DNA from: Halorussus vallis
GTDB taxonomy: Archaea; Halobacteriota; Halobacteria; Halobacteriales; Haladaptataceae
NCBI RefSeq assembly: GCF_024138165.1
Contig: NZ_CP100002.1
Span: forward strand, 62,001 to 126,000
Length of the DNA stretch: 64,000 nucleotides
Direction: 5' to 3'
This document shows, piece by piece, positions 26,360-34,103 of the stretch. Below the pieces are notes generated by a model. That model ran no database searches. It was given only the letters and a program-made list of their open reading frames with translations, and was not told where the DNA came from. Position 1 is the stretch's first letter. Each line of letters opens with the position of its first letter. Both the position numbers and the translations under genes were made by a program.

Positions 26360-26973
26360 CGCTCGCAGTCGCAGCCGCCTCGTTCGAGGAGTTCGTCGTA
26401 GGAGTACTGGTCGCCGCAATCCTCGCAGAGCACGGTGAGGTCGACGAGGACGCGGCTGTCACCGAGCGTGAGGTCGCCGGCGTTCCGCAACTGGTCGAGG
26501 TTGCCTTCCGCGACCGAGACGGTCCGGGACTGCAACCGCCGGACGCTCTCCGCCACCTTCTCGACCCGGTCCTCGTCGGCCGAGTCGTCGTACTCCGCCT
26601 GCCGGACGCCCTTCAGGTACGACCGAACCGCCTGGTAGGAGACGAAGTCCCGCTCCAGGGACTCGACGTCGACGCCGTTGCGGTCGAGTCGCCGCCGGGC
26701 GTCGGTCCGCATCCCGCTGGAGACCTCCTCGTCGGTCAGCAACCGGTAGATGTTCTCGACCTCGCCGTCGAGCGACGACATTCCCGCCTCCGCCATCGCC
26801 ACCCCGAGCAGTTCGCGGTTGAACTCGTCGGCCAGGTCGCGCAGGCTCTTTCGCTCGACGCTTTCGCCGAGCCACGCGGCCTCCAGTCGGTCGCCGAACT
26901 CCTCGCCGAGTCCGTAGCGTTCGAGGAGCCGTCCGACCTTCGTCGTTGGAGCATCGTCGGCTGGCCGCGCCAT
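26356..26973 (-). CDS. rdfA: Rod-determining factor RdfA homologue
   Basis: A 205-residue soluble protein. Family features are TKVGRLLERYGLGEEFGDRLEAAW, split here as KVGRLLERYGL and RLEAAWLG, then SLRDLADEFNRELL, MSSLDGEVENIYRLLT and a C-terminal zinc-ribbon-like set of Cys (CEDCGDQYSYDELLERGGCDC). RdfA is a haloarchaeal protein reported to favour rod over disk cells in Haloferax volcanii. The gene converges on the SMC-like gene; the two stop codons share the same CTAG (26356-26359), so the coding regions overlap by four bases. A clear TATA-like CCTTAAGT (minus strand, 26999-27006) lies about 29 nt before the ATG. Confidence 0.8.
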   Translation of the reverse strand: MARPADDAPTTKVGRLLERYGLGEEFGDRLEAAWLGESVERKSLRDLADEFNRELLGVAMAEAGMSSLDGEVENIYRLLTDEEVSSGMRTDARRRLDRNGVDVESLERDFVSYQAVRSYLKGVRQAEYDDSADEDRVEKVAESVRRLQSRTVSVAEGNLDQLRNAGDLTLGDSRVLVDLTVLCEDCGDQYSYDELLERGGCDCER

Positions 26974-26998
26974 TTAATCGACAGAGGTGGCGAGAGCT

Positions 26999-27006
26999 AC
27001 TTAAGG
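26999..27006 (-). promoter_or_regulatory. TATA-like element of rdfA
   Basis: On the minus strand the sequence reads CCTTAAGT, centred about 29-30 nt before the rdfA start codon, predicting a leaderless transcript. The following AGCTCTCGC also occurs after the same box in the repeat unit at 52530, which supports reading the box in those repeats as a promoter. Confidence 0.55.
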
Positions 27007-27163
27007 CCCTCGCTCCGTGGAACGTCGCCCCCTTCCGGTCGTCCGCCGGCGAGACGCCAACGGACGACCAAAAGGGGCAACCGGCAACGAGGAGCAAGCG
27101 ACGACCGGTCGGACGGTGAGCCGAGAGCGGACCGACGGGCGAGGACGTGGGACCGACTGGTGA

Positions 27164-27210
27164 CGGCGCGGCGGAATCGCCGACGGTCCGTCGGCGATTC
27201 CGCCGCGCCG
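27164..27210. repeat. Perfect 22-bp inverted repeat, loop GTC
   Basis: Arms 27164-27185 and 27189-27210 are exact reverse complements around a three-base loop. It stands between the divergent rdfA (start 26973) and UspA-like gene (start 27270). It ends about 30 nt upstream of the UspA TATA-like TTTTATG. Chance formation of 22 perfect pairs is very unlikely, so selection or recent duplication-inversion is implied. Confidence 0.88.
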
Positions 27211-27269
27211 CGAGTCGTCTCGACCCGTCGCTCCGGTGGTTTTATGCCGGTTCGAACGCCTGTGAGGGT

Positions 27270-27728
27270 ATGAACCAAGGTATCGTCGTCGTCGAAGATA
27301 CCCCGACCCACCGGTCGCTACTGCGCGAGGCGGGCGAGTACGCGGCCGCCGCCGACGCGAAACTGCTCTTGCTGGCGTTCCTCGACCCCGAATCCTACGA
27401 GGAGGACCTCGAAACGCTCGAGACGGTCGGCAGAATCGAGAACGCGAACTACGACAGCGACACCATCATCCAGGGTGCCGCGAGCGACGCCGAGGACGTC
27501 GCCGAGGCGGTCCTCGACGGACTCGACGTCGAGCTAGATGTCGCCGTCGCGGTCGCCGAGGAGGACGAGCGAGCACGGCGCGTCATCACCGCCGGCGACG
27601 AGTACGACTGCGACCACGCCTTCATCGTCGGCAGGAGTCGTTCGCCGACCGGCAAGGCCATCTTCGGCGACTTCGCACAGCGGGTCATCCTCAACTTCGA
27701 CGGCTACGTCACCACCGCCACGAAGTAA
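27270..27728 (+). CDS. Universal stress protein family (UspA)
   Basis: A 152-residue single-domain protein of the UspA fold. Marks are the start MNQGIVVVEDTPTHRSLL, a middle Asp/Glu-rich helix and the C-terminal HAFIVGRSRSPTGKAIFGDFAQRVILNFDGYV, which is the nucleotide-binding GRS-x9-GS-like region with a Gly-Asp replacing the usual Gly-Ser. Cytoplasmic. The ATG at 27270 lies about 28 nt after TTTTATG (27239-27245), so leaderless. Function is probably stress response; the ligand is unknown. Confidence 0.88.
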   Translation: MNQGIVVVEDTPTHRSLLREAGEYAAAADAKLLLLAFLDPESYEEDLETLETVGRIENANYDSDTIIQGAASDAEDVAEAVLDGLDVELDVAVAVAEEDERARRVITAGDEYDCDHAFIVGRSRSPTGKAIFGDFAQRVILNFDGYVTTATK

Positions 27729-27757
27729 CGCCGAGCGTCGAGTCGACGGAGGGGCCG

Positions 27758-28477
27758 TCAGTCCGACGCCGCGACGGTGTTCCGGAGCGTTCCGACGCCC
27801 TCGTAGGTGATTTCGATTTCGTCGCCGGGTTCGACGAGTCCAGGGTTCGCCGGACTCCCGAACGCGATCACGTCCCCGGGCCGAAGCGTGAACCGCTTCG
27901 AGAGGAACGAGACTATCTCCTCGGGGCCGAACAGCATCAGTTCGGTCGACGCTTCCTGGCGGCGCTCGCCGTCGATGTCGGTCCGCATCTCGATGTCCGA
28001 AGGGTCGACGTCCGTCTCGATCCAGGGTCCGAGCGGCCCGGAGCCGTCGAACGCTTTCCGGGCGGTTCGGCCCTGCTGGTCGAGCGCGTCGACGTCGTTC
28101 ATCACGGTGTAGCCGCGGACGGCGTCGGCCACCTCGTCGGGCGCGAGGTTACGGCATCGCCTGTCGACGACCGCCGCCAGTTCCCCCGCGTACGTGAGTT
28201 CGTCGGTGAACGACGGGTACGGAATCGACTGCTCGTGGGCCAACAGCGCCGCGGGCGGTTTGATGAAGAAGTCGGGTTCGTCCGGGCGTTCGTACTCCAT
28301 CTGCTCGAGCGTCTCGGCGTAGTTCCGACCGACGCAGTAGACCGCCGACGGCTCGCACGGCGGGAGGAGTCGACCGTGGCGACCGACCTCGTACGAGCCG
28401 TCTTCGGCGTACAGCGTGCCGTTCTCGTATTCGCCGCGAACCGGGCCGTCGGGCGTAAGCAGGCGAGCAAGTCGCAT
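27758..28477 (-). CDS. Fumarylacetoacetate hydrolase (FAH)-family protein, altered metal site
   Basis: A 239-residue protein with the FAH fold: YCVGRNYAETLEQM, FFIKPPAALL, RGYTVMNDV, GPLGPWIET and the C-terminal FTLRPGDVIAFGSPANPG. This superfamily hydrolyses or dehydrates 2-keto acids; haloarchaeal pentose degradation uses a member for 2-keto-3-deoxypentonate dehydration. The usual metal motif E-G-E reads TYAGELAA, so the first Glu is Ala, and the later R-D-x-Q reads ALDQQ. Catalysis may therefore be changed or absent. The ATG at 28477 is at the family N-terminus. It converges with the UspA gene. Confidence 0.85.
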   Translation of the reverse strand: MRLARLLTPDGPVRGEYENGTLYAEDGSYEVGRHGRLLPPCEPSAVYCVGRNYAETLEQMEYERPDEPDFFIKPPAALLAHEQSIPYPSFTDELTYAGELAAVVDRRCRNLAPDEVADAVRGYTVMNDVDALDQQGRTARKAFDGSGPLGPWIETDVDPSDIEMRTDIDGERRQEASTELMLFGPEEIVSFLSKRFTLRPGDVIAFGSPANPGLVEPGDEIEITYEGVGTLRNTVAASD

Positions 28478-28591
28478 GCCGCGACGTTGACGGTCGACGG
28501 AGAAAGGAGTGGGGGATTCGCGTCGCCCCTCCGCGCCGGAGGAGCCCATCCCCACCATGTCCAGACTGTAGGAGGACGCCCGCACGCCCGG

Positions 28592-28999
28592 CTACAGGTC
28601 GAACACGTCGAGGCCGGTCCGCTCGTCGAGGCGGTGGATGAGCGGTGTCTCGCCCTCGGTGATCACGACCTCGAAGGTACCCGAGACGGTCGCCCCAGAG
28701 CAGTGGCCGCCGAGCGTCTCGAACGAGTCGGTCGCCACCTGGATGTGGGTGTGAATCTTGTCCGGCCCGATATTCCCGAGGAAACTCGTCACCTCGAACT
28801 GGCCCGTGAACTCCTCTTCGTCGTACTCCTGCGCTTTGACGTCGTAGTGGCCGAGCACGACCCGGTCGACCGCGCCGATTCCCGCGAGGAATCCGTGGTC
28901 GATGTCGCGCTCGTCGCGCACCGTCGCGAGCGATTCCAGCACGTCCTCGCCGGGGTCGAGACGCACGACGACCCGGTCGTCCTCTCGTACGGAGTCCAT
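28592..28999 (-). CDS. PPC/DUF296-domain protein
   Basis: A 135-residue protein consisting only of the PPC (plants and prokaryotes conserved, DUF296) domain. The family metal site is visible as HTHIQVATDSFETLGGH, with GHYDVKAQEY and LGNIGPDKIH. In plants the domain accompanies AT-hooks, but prokaryotic members stand alone and are trimeric. A strong Shine-Dalgarno (GGAGGTGA) lies about eight bases before the ATG at 28999, an exception to the leaderless habit. Function is unknown. It lies just downstream of an aldehyde oxidoreductase-like gene on the opposite side and upstream of the FAH gene. Confidence 0.85.
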   Translation of the reverse strand: MDSVREDDRVVVRLDPGEDVLESLATVRDERDIDHGFLAGIGAVDRVVLGHYDVKAQEYDEEEFTGQFEVTSFLGNIGPDKIHTHIQVATDSFETLGGHCSGATVSGTFEVVITEGETPLIHRLDERTGLDVFDL

Positions 29000-29098
29000 A
29001 TCGAAATCACCTCCGACGACGGTCCCGCGCTTGATAACGGAGGCGATACCAGCAACATCCTCGGCCGAGGACCGGACAACCGTCCGGCCGGAGGGGTT

Positions 29099-30871
29099 CT
29101 ACTCGGTTTCGCCGAGCGGCGTGCGGTCGTCGACGACGTCGCCGAGGTCGAGTCGGGCGAGCGTCTCGGCCATCGGGCGACCGTGCGTCCCCCAGCCTCT
29201 GGCGGCGTAGTACCGGTCGAGCGCCCGTTCGAAGTCGGCGGGGTCGATTCGAGCGCCGGGGCCGCGGTCGGTCGAGAGCGGTTTCCGGAAGGGTTCCGGG
29301 AGGTCGTCGTCGCGCCTGTCGAACCCCTCTCGGACGTTGAACAGGCGGACGAGCGTCCAGGTCCGTTCGCCGAGTCGGTACAACTCGGTCGGCGTGTACT
29401 CCCTGCCGAGCGCCTCCAGCCACTCGGCGCCCAGGTCGTCGAACGTCTCGCCGAGGAAGTCGTCGGCCGGGAGACTCCAGAGCGCCGACCGGATGTCCTG
29501 GGCGGTCACGACCGCGCGGACCTGCTTTTCGAGCGACCACTCGCCTTCGAAGACCTCGCGCTCGAACGGGCGCGCGCGGCGGTGACAGCCGCCGCGGTCG
29601 CTGGTCGCGTAGGCCAGCGCCGTGCTGCCGGCCCGCCGCGGGTCGTAGGACGGCACGGCCATCGACTTCACGGTCGGCACGAACTCCTCGCCGCCGTACC
29701 GGTCGGCGGCGACGGCGACGCCGTCGGCCAACGCGTCGGCCACCGTCCCGTCGCGGGCGGCGATTCGTTCCAACAGCGCCGCGGCCGCGTCGGCGTCGCC
29801 GAACGAGACGTCGAGGTCGAGGTGTCCGGCGTCGGCGGCCCGAATCGCCCAGGCGACGGCGTTACCCGCGCTTATCACGTCCATCCCGAGACGGTCGCAG
29901 ACCGCGCCGAGCGACGCGACGTCGTCGAAGTCGTCGATGCCGAGCCCCGCGCCCAGCGTCATCGCGGTGGCGCCGCGGGGCACCGTCTCGCCGGCGTCGG
30001 TTTCGACGCGGAACCCGCCGGGATGGTCGCCGTCGGGGTGCTCGCGCTCGACGGCGCGCTCCTTCGCGGCCTCGACGCCGATGGCTTCGCTGCCGTCGAA
30101 CGCCGTGGTCTGCCACCCGCGGGCGGCGAGCAGTCCGGTTTCGTCGGCGAAGTCCAGACTTTCGAGCGTCGCGCCCGCGGCCAACCAGCGACCGGTGTCG
30201 TGCTCCCGGTACGTCTCGGCGTACTCCTCGCGGAGGCGTTCGAGCGACCCGGTCGGGGCGATTTCGTCGCCGCGGACGGCGACGGCCTTCAGATTCTTCG
30301 CGCCCATCACGGCGCCGGCGCCGCCTCGGCCGGCGTGATGGTCGCCGCCGTCGGACGCGATGGTGGCGTAGTTGACCGCCGACTCGCCCGCCGGACCGAC
30401 GCACGCGACGGCCGCGTCGGGAAACGCGTCGGCGGTCCGCTCGGCGTCGCGGCCCGCGAGGTGGTCGGCCGGGACGACCGACGCGTCGCCGGTGTCGATG
30501 CGTATCGCGACCGGCGCGTCGGCGCGTCCCGTCACGAACACGCCGAGGCAGTCCCGGAGGGCGCCCGCGAGGCGGGTGGGGAACCGCCCGCCGGCGTACG
30601 AGTCGAGGAACCCGCCGGTCAGCGGCGACTTCGTGACCGCGGCGTACCGCGTCTCGCCGGGGAGGTATCCCGAGAGCGGGCCGAGCACGAACCCCAGCAC
30701 GTTCGCCGGTCCGAGCGGGTCGGCGCCCGGTTCGAGTTCCTCGTACAGGTATCGAGCGCCGAAACCCTTGCCTCCCAGAAAGCGCCGCCGCCACCGCTCC
30801 GGGACGCGTTCGCGGCGGACGGTTTCGGTCGAGAGGTCGACCCGGAGGACGCGGTCTCGTGTCTGGGTCAC
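29099..30871 (-). CDS. Aldehyde:ferredoxin oxidoreductase-family protein lacking the usual Fe-S cysteine motif
   Basis: A 590-residue protein of the tungsten/molybdopterin AOR family. Present are the N-terminal domain (VLRVDLSTETVRRE, RRFLGGKGFGARYLYEELEPG), the tungstopterin-binding domain (GGDHHAGRGGAGAVMGAKNLKAVAV) and the C-terminal domains (DRLGMDVISAGNAVAWAI, ATSDRGGCHRRARPF). The region that normally holds CxxCxxxC reads EHPDGDHPGGF and contains no Cys, so the standard 4Fe-4S cluster cannot be bound there. The start is a GTG at 30871, 27 nt after a TATA-like CTTAC. It may work with a different electron route, or have lost electron transfer. Confidence 0.82.
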   Translation of the reverse strand: MTQTRDRVLRVDLSTETVRRERVPERWRRRFLGGKGFGARYLYEELEPGADPLGPANVLGFVLGPLSGYLPGETRYAAVTKSPLTGGFLDSYAGGRFPTRLAGALRDCLGVFVTGRADAPVAIRIDTGDASVVPADHLAGRDAERTADAFPDAAVACVGPAGESAVNYATIASDGGDHHAGRGGAGAVMGAKNLKAVAVRGDEIAPTGSLERLREEYAETYREHDTGRWLAAGATLESLDFADETGLLAARGWQTTAFDGSEAIGVEAAKERAVEREHPDGDHPGGFRVETDAGETVPRGATAMTLGAGLGIDDFDDVASLGAVCDRLGMDVISAGNAVAWAIRAADAGHLDLDVSFGDADAAAALLERIAARDGTVADALADGVAVAADRYGGEEFVPTVKSMAVPSYDPRRAGSTALAYATSDRGGCHRRARPFEREVFEGEWSLEKQVRAVVTAQDIRSALWSLPADDFLGETFDDLGAEWLEALGREYTPTELYRLGERTWTLVRLFNVREGFDRRDDDLPEPFRKPLSTDRGPGARIDPADFERALDRYYAARGWGTHGRPMAETLARLDLGDVVDDRTPLGETE

Positions 30872-31007
30872 GTTCGAGAAGTATCGCCGCTCGCGGGTAA
30901 GAAGGCAGCGGGACGCGGCGTCACCCGATGCGGCGTTGGCCGATGCGGCGACGCCGCGTCCCCCGTCGCGTCTCGGCCGCCCCATCCCATCTCGACTGCG
31001 TCCCCCG

Positions 31008-31925
31008 TCACGTTTCGACCGAGACGTCGAACTTGCCGTCCCAGCGGTAGCGCCGCCCGGCCCAGACGAAGGTTCGCCGGGCGAGCGCGTAGGTCGTGAG
31101 CGGGACCTGGAGGAGTATCGCCGGATACGCGAGCAGGGCCGTCCACCGGCGGACGCCGAAAAAGGCGTAGACTCCCGCCAGCAGGAGCGTCGTCGCACCG
31201 AACGCGTAGAGCGGGACGAGCAAGCAGAACAGCGCCAGCGCCAGCGTGACGACCGCCCCGGACGCCAGCCCCGACGGGTCGTGCCACCGGACGATCTGGG
31301 TGAACCGGACGTGGCGTTCGAGCGTCTCGCGGACCGTGCCGCCGACTTCGACCCGCCGAACCCGCCGGAGCGGCGTCACGTCGAGGTACTCGGACAGCAG
31401 GCCGTCGTCGCTCACCGTCCGCCGGAGGTCGTCCAGGAACGCCTCGACGTCGAGGTCGTCGCGCTCGAACGCCACGGCGCCGGCCCACGCCTTGTCGCTC
31501 GCGTAGACGCCGAGGGTCCCGCCGAGCGCGTACACCGGTTCGAGCAGCGTCGACAGCGGGTCGCGTCCGACGAAGAACGGCAGTTCCGTGACGGGACCGC
31601 GTCGGTCGTAGGCGGCGTTGAGGTCGGCGAGCCAGTCGGGTGGGTGGTGGAAGTCGTCGTCCGTCCAGACGAGTCGGTCGTGTGCCGCGGCGTCCATCCC
31701 GGCCGCGACGGCGTTGGCCTTCCCCGAACACGCGGTCGGTTCGCCGGCGACGACGAGACGGACGTTTCCGGGGAGTTCGTCGACGCGGGCGGCGACGCCG
31801 TCCGCGTCGGTGTCGCAGACGACGAGGAGTTCGTCCGTCGGGCGAAGTTGGTCGGCGACCGCCTCGCACGCCGGCGTCCACGCGGTCGTCGGGAGGAGGA
31901 CGCTCGTGGGTGGGGCGTCTGTCAC
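31008..31925 (-). CDS. Membrane glycosyltransferase (GT2/GT21-like)
   Basis: A 305-residue glycosyltransferase with a GT-A domain (about residues 5-190) and a membrane part with three or four hydrophobic helices (GAVVTLALALFCLLVPLYAF, LLLAGVYAFFGV, LLAYPAILLQVPLTTYAL). The nucleotide-sugar/metal site is VWTDDDFHHP, with a second DDG in TVSDDGLLSEY; the pattern resembles ceramide-glucosyltransferase-like enzymes. The GTG at 31925 is chosen because the TATA-like GAATTTTT lies about 30 nt upstream; an in-frame TTG at 31952 is less likely. It is the first of several surface-glycan genes. Confidence 0.8.
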   Translation of the reverse strand: MTDAPPTSVLLPTTAWTPACEAVADQLRPTDELLVVCDTDADGVAARVDELPGNVRLVVAGEPTACSGKANAVAAGMDAAAHDRLVWTDDDFHHPPDWLADLNAAYDRRGPVTELPFFVGRDPLSTLLEPVYALGGTLGVYASDKAWAGAVAFERDDLDVEAFLDDLRRTVSDDGLLSEYLDVTPLRRVRRVEVGGTVRETLERHVRFTQIVRWHDPSGLASGAVVTLALALFCLLVPLYAFGATTLLLAGVYAFFGVRRWTALLAYPAILLQVPLTTYALARRTFVWAGRRYRWDGKFDVSVET

Positions 31926-32043
31926 GCCGAGGGCTTCTCGGCGGGGGGCCAAAAATTCGACGCCGCGACAGGTATGCCGCGTCGACAGTCGAGCGCCGGA
32001 GACGGCCCTTTCGAAGCGAACGCGACGCGTTCCGCGACTCGCC

Positions 32044-32952
32044 TCACGGCCCGGCGTCGGCGCGAACGTCCGTCTCGACGGGGTCGAACGCGTCGTCGAG
32101 CATCAGCGCCAGGACCTCATCGCCGGCGGACACTTCGAGGGTCGCTCGCCACGGGTCCTCCGAGCGTACCGAGACGGCGTCGTCGCTGGCGCAGAACTCG
32201 ATCTCCCAGAACGGCCGGTCGGACAGGTCGACGCCGCGGTCGTAGCAGAACGCCACCACCGCGGGGTGCGAGAGCAGTAACTCCCCGATGGACGTCGTGA
32301 GAATCAGCTGTTCGCAGTGTTCGCAGACGTGGTCGACCGAGAGCCGAGTGGGGAGGCCGTCGGCCCGGTCGGTGAGGCTCGCGGTCATCCGCCCGCTACA
32401 GTTCGGGCAGATGCCGTCGGCGGCGAGCGCCATGCTCCGGCGCATCCGGCGGTCGGCCGTCCGGACCACCGCCTCGACGTCCCGGTCCATCACGACGCCG
32501 GGCGGGAGGTCGACCATCGCCCACGGGGAATCGCAGTCGTCGCACGCGACGGTGAACCGGCCGCCGTCGTACGACGCGACGAGTCGGGCGTCGCAGTTGG
32601 GACACCGACTGTCTATCGTCTCCGGGGCGACATCGTAGTCGCCGCGGAACCGGCCGGCCTTGATGGCTCGGTACACCTGTCGGCCGACGTACTGGAGCGC
32701 GTACCCCTCCTCGGAACGCCGGACGAAGTTGCCGCAGAGCGCCTTTAGGTGGTAGTTAAACTTCCCGCTGTCCCGGATATCGACCCGGCGATAGATCTCC
32801 GAGAACGGCGCCGGCGACCCGACGTCGCGCTCGGCCTCGGCCAGCGCGAACAAGACGGCGATGCGGGTTTCGTTCGCGAGCGCCGAGAACAACTCCTCGG
32901 ACGCCGCCGGGACTCGGGTCGGTGCGTCGGAGTCGGGGTTCCGCGAGGACAT
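32044..32952 (-). CDS. ArsR-like winged-helix DNA-binding protein with zinc-binding C-terminal region
   Basis: A 302-residue haloarchaeal regulator. An N-terminal winged helix (about residues 18-95: ELFSALANETRIAVLFAL, FNYHLKALCGNFV) is followed by two zinc-ribbon-like elements (CPNCDARLV ... CDDCDSP, and CPNCSGRMT ... CEHCEQL) and a C-terminal ligand-like region. The ATG at 32952 lies about 27 nt after a TATA-like GGCTATACC. Probably a transcription regulator; targets are unknown. It is divergent from an HTH_10 regulator gene at 33127. Confidence 0.85.
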   Translation of the reverse strand: MSSRNPDSDAPTRVPAASEELFSALANETRIAVLFALAEAERDVGSPAPFSEIYRRVDIRDSGKFNYHLKALCGNFVRRSEEGYALQYVGRQVYRAIKAGRFRGDYDVAPETIDSRCPNCDARLVASYDGGRFTVACDDCDSPWAMVDLPPGVVMDRDVEAVVRTADRRMRRSMALAADGICPNCSGRMTASLTDRADGLPTRLSVDHVCEHCEQLILTTSIGELLLSHPAVVAFCYDRGVDLSDRPFWEIEFCASDDAVSVRSEDPWRATLEVSAGDEVLALMLDDAFDPVETDVRADAGP

Positions 32953-33126
32953 TCTCTAGAGGAGCGTTCGCCCGGGTATAGCCGTTTCTCATCGCGCGAG
33001 GGCGACGTCGGCCCCTTAGACGGTGGATAAATCGGGGCTACGCACCCGATAGTAAAACCCGGTCGCGGCGATATTCCGGTCGTTCGGCTCGCACGCGAAG
33101 TCTGTGTCGCCGACCGCGAGGAGAGC

Positions 33127-33831
33127 ATGAATCCGGGTAAGGTCCCCGTTCAGGAGTCGGAGTCGTCCCGCGACGGCGTGCTGGTCGCGGAGGTCCACCT
33201 CCGCCATCCTGACCTGGTTTTGAGCCACACCATCACGGCGGTGCCCGAGGTGACCGTCCGCCCGGAGTACCAGTCCGATATCAGTTCCGGCAGTCACCGA
33301 CTGTTCCTTTCGGCGGTCGGCGACGACTTCGAGGCGTTCGAGGCGGCGCTGCTCGAAGACCCGACGGTCGCCGACCCGCTCCGGGTGGACACGTTCCCCG
33401 ACCGCCGGGTTTACCGGGTTGACCTCGCGCCCGACGCCAAGCAGTTCACGGATAAGATAGCGGAACTGGGCGGCCGGGTCCTCGACACCCACAGCGAGAA
33501 CGGCGGCTGGTACGTCCAGATGCGCATCCCCTCCCGGGAGATGTTGGTCGAGTTCCGCGAGTACTGCCTGGCCGAGGACGTCACCTTCCGGCTCAAACAG
33601 CTCTACAGCCCCGAACCGTCCGAACTCGGCTACCGGACCACGGTGTCCGACGACCAGCGCGAGATGCTGGTCACCGCCTTCGAGGAGGGCTACTACGACA
33701 TCCCGCGGGGCATCTCCCAGAACGAACTCGCCGAGAAACTCGACGTCTCGCCGTCGGCGGTCTCCCAGCGACTCCGCCGGGCGACCGCCGAACTCATCGG
33801 CCGGACGCTGGTCGAGTCGGAAACCGAGTGA
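33127..33831 (+). CDS. Bacterio-opsin-activator-like HTH_10 regulator
   Basis: A 234-residue haloarchaeal transcription factor. The first 160 residues form an alpha/beta sensing domain (VLVAEVHLRHPDLVL ... GGWYVQMRIPSREMLVEF). The HTH_10 (Bat C-terminal) domain spans about 170-232: SDDQREMLVTAFEEGYYDIP, LAEKLDVSPSAVSQRLRRA. A GAGGAGAGC Shine-Dalgarno-like run precedes the ATG, supporting this start. A hairpin follows two bases after the stop (33833-33865). The controlled genes are unknown. Confidence 0.88.
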   Translation: MNPGKVPVQESESSRDGVLVAEVHLRHPDLVLSHTITAVPEVTVRPEYQSDISSGSHRLFLSAVGDDFEAFEAALLEDPTVADPLRVDTFPDRRVYRVDLAPDAKQFTDKIAELGGRVLDTHSENGGWYVQMRIPSREMLVEFREYCLAEDVTFRLKQLYSPEPSELGYRTTVSDDQREMLVTAFEEGYYDIPRGISQNELAEKLDVSPSAVSQRLRRATAELIGRTLVESETE

Positions 33832-33832
33832 A

Positions 33833-33865
33833 TCCGGCGGCGACCGAATTTCGGTCGCCGCCGGA
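33833..33865. terminator. Hairpin directly after the HTH_10 gene
   Basis: Arms 33833-33848 and 33850-33865 are perfect complements; allowing for a realistic loop (AATTT) this is a 14-bp GC-rich stem. It begins two bases after the stop codon, so transcription termination or mRNA 3'-end protection is likely. No long T-tract follows. From 33866 to 34103 no gene is seen. Confidence 0.6.
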
Positions 33866-34103
33866 CGCCCGAACATCTAGTCGACGACTATCATCGCCGA
33901 GACGTATCTATCAAGGCGAAAGTTTATGTCGATAGGGTTTCCAGAATTGGACGCACCGCAAAGGTGCTCATTGGCCCCGGGCTGGCATCCCACCACCACT
34001 GCCGAAGTACCAAGATGACGAGCGGTGGCCGTATCTGTCCTCGAAGTTATCGCTCCGGGCCGCGCCGACGCGTCGAAACCGCGAGTCGAATCGCCGCGGG
34101 CGC

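Noticed and set aside
28235-31099. Very long open frame (over 900 codons) on the plus strand opposite the AOR-like gene
   Set aside because: High GC at third positions opens antisense frames; it has no family features and lies over three well-supported genes.
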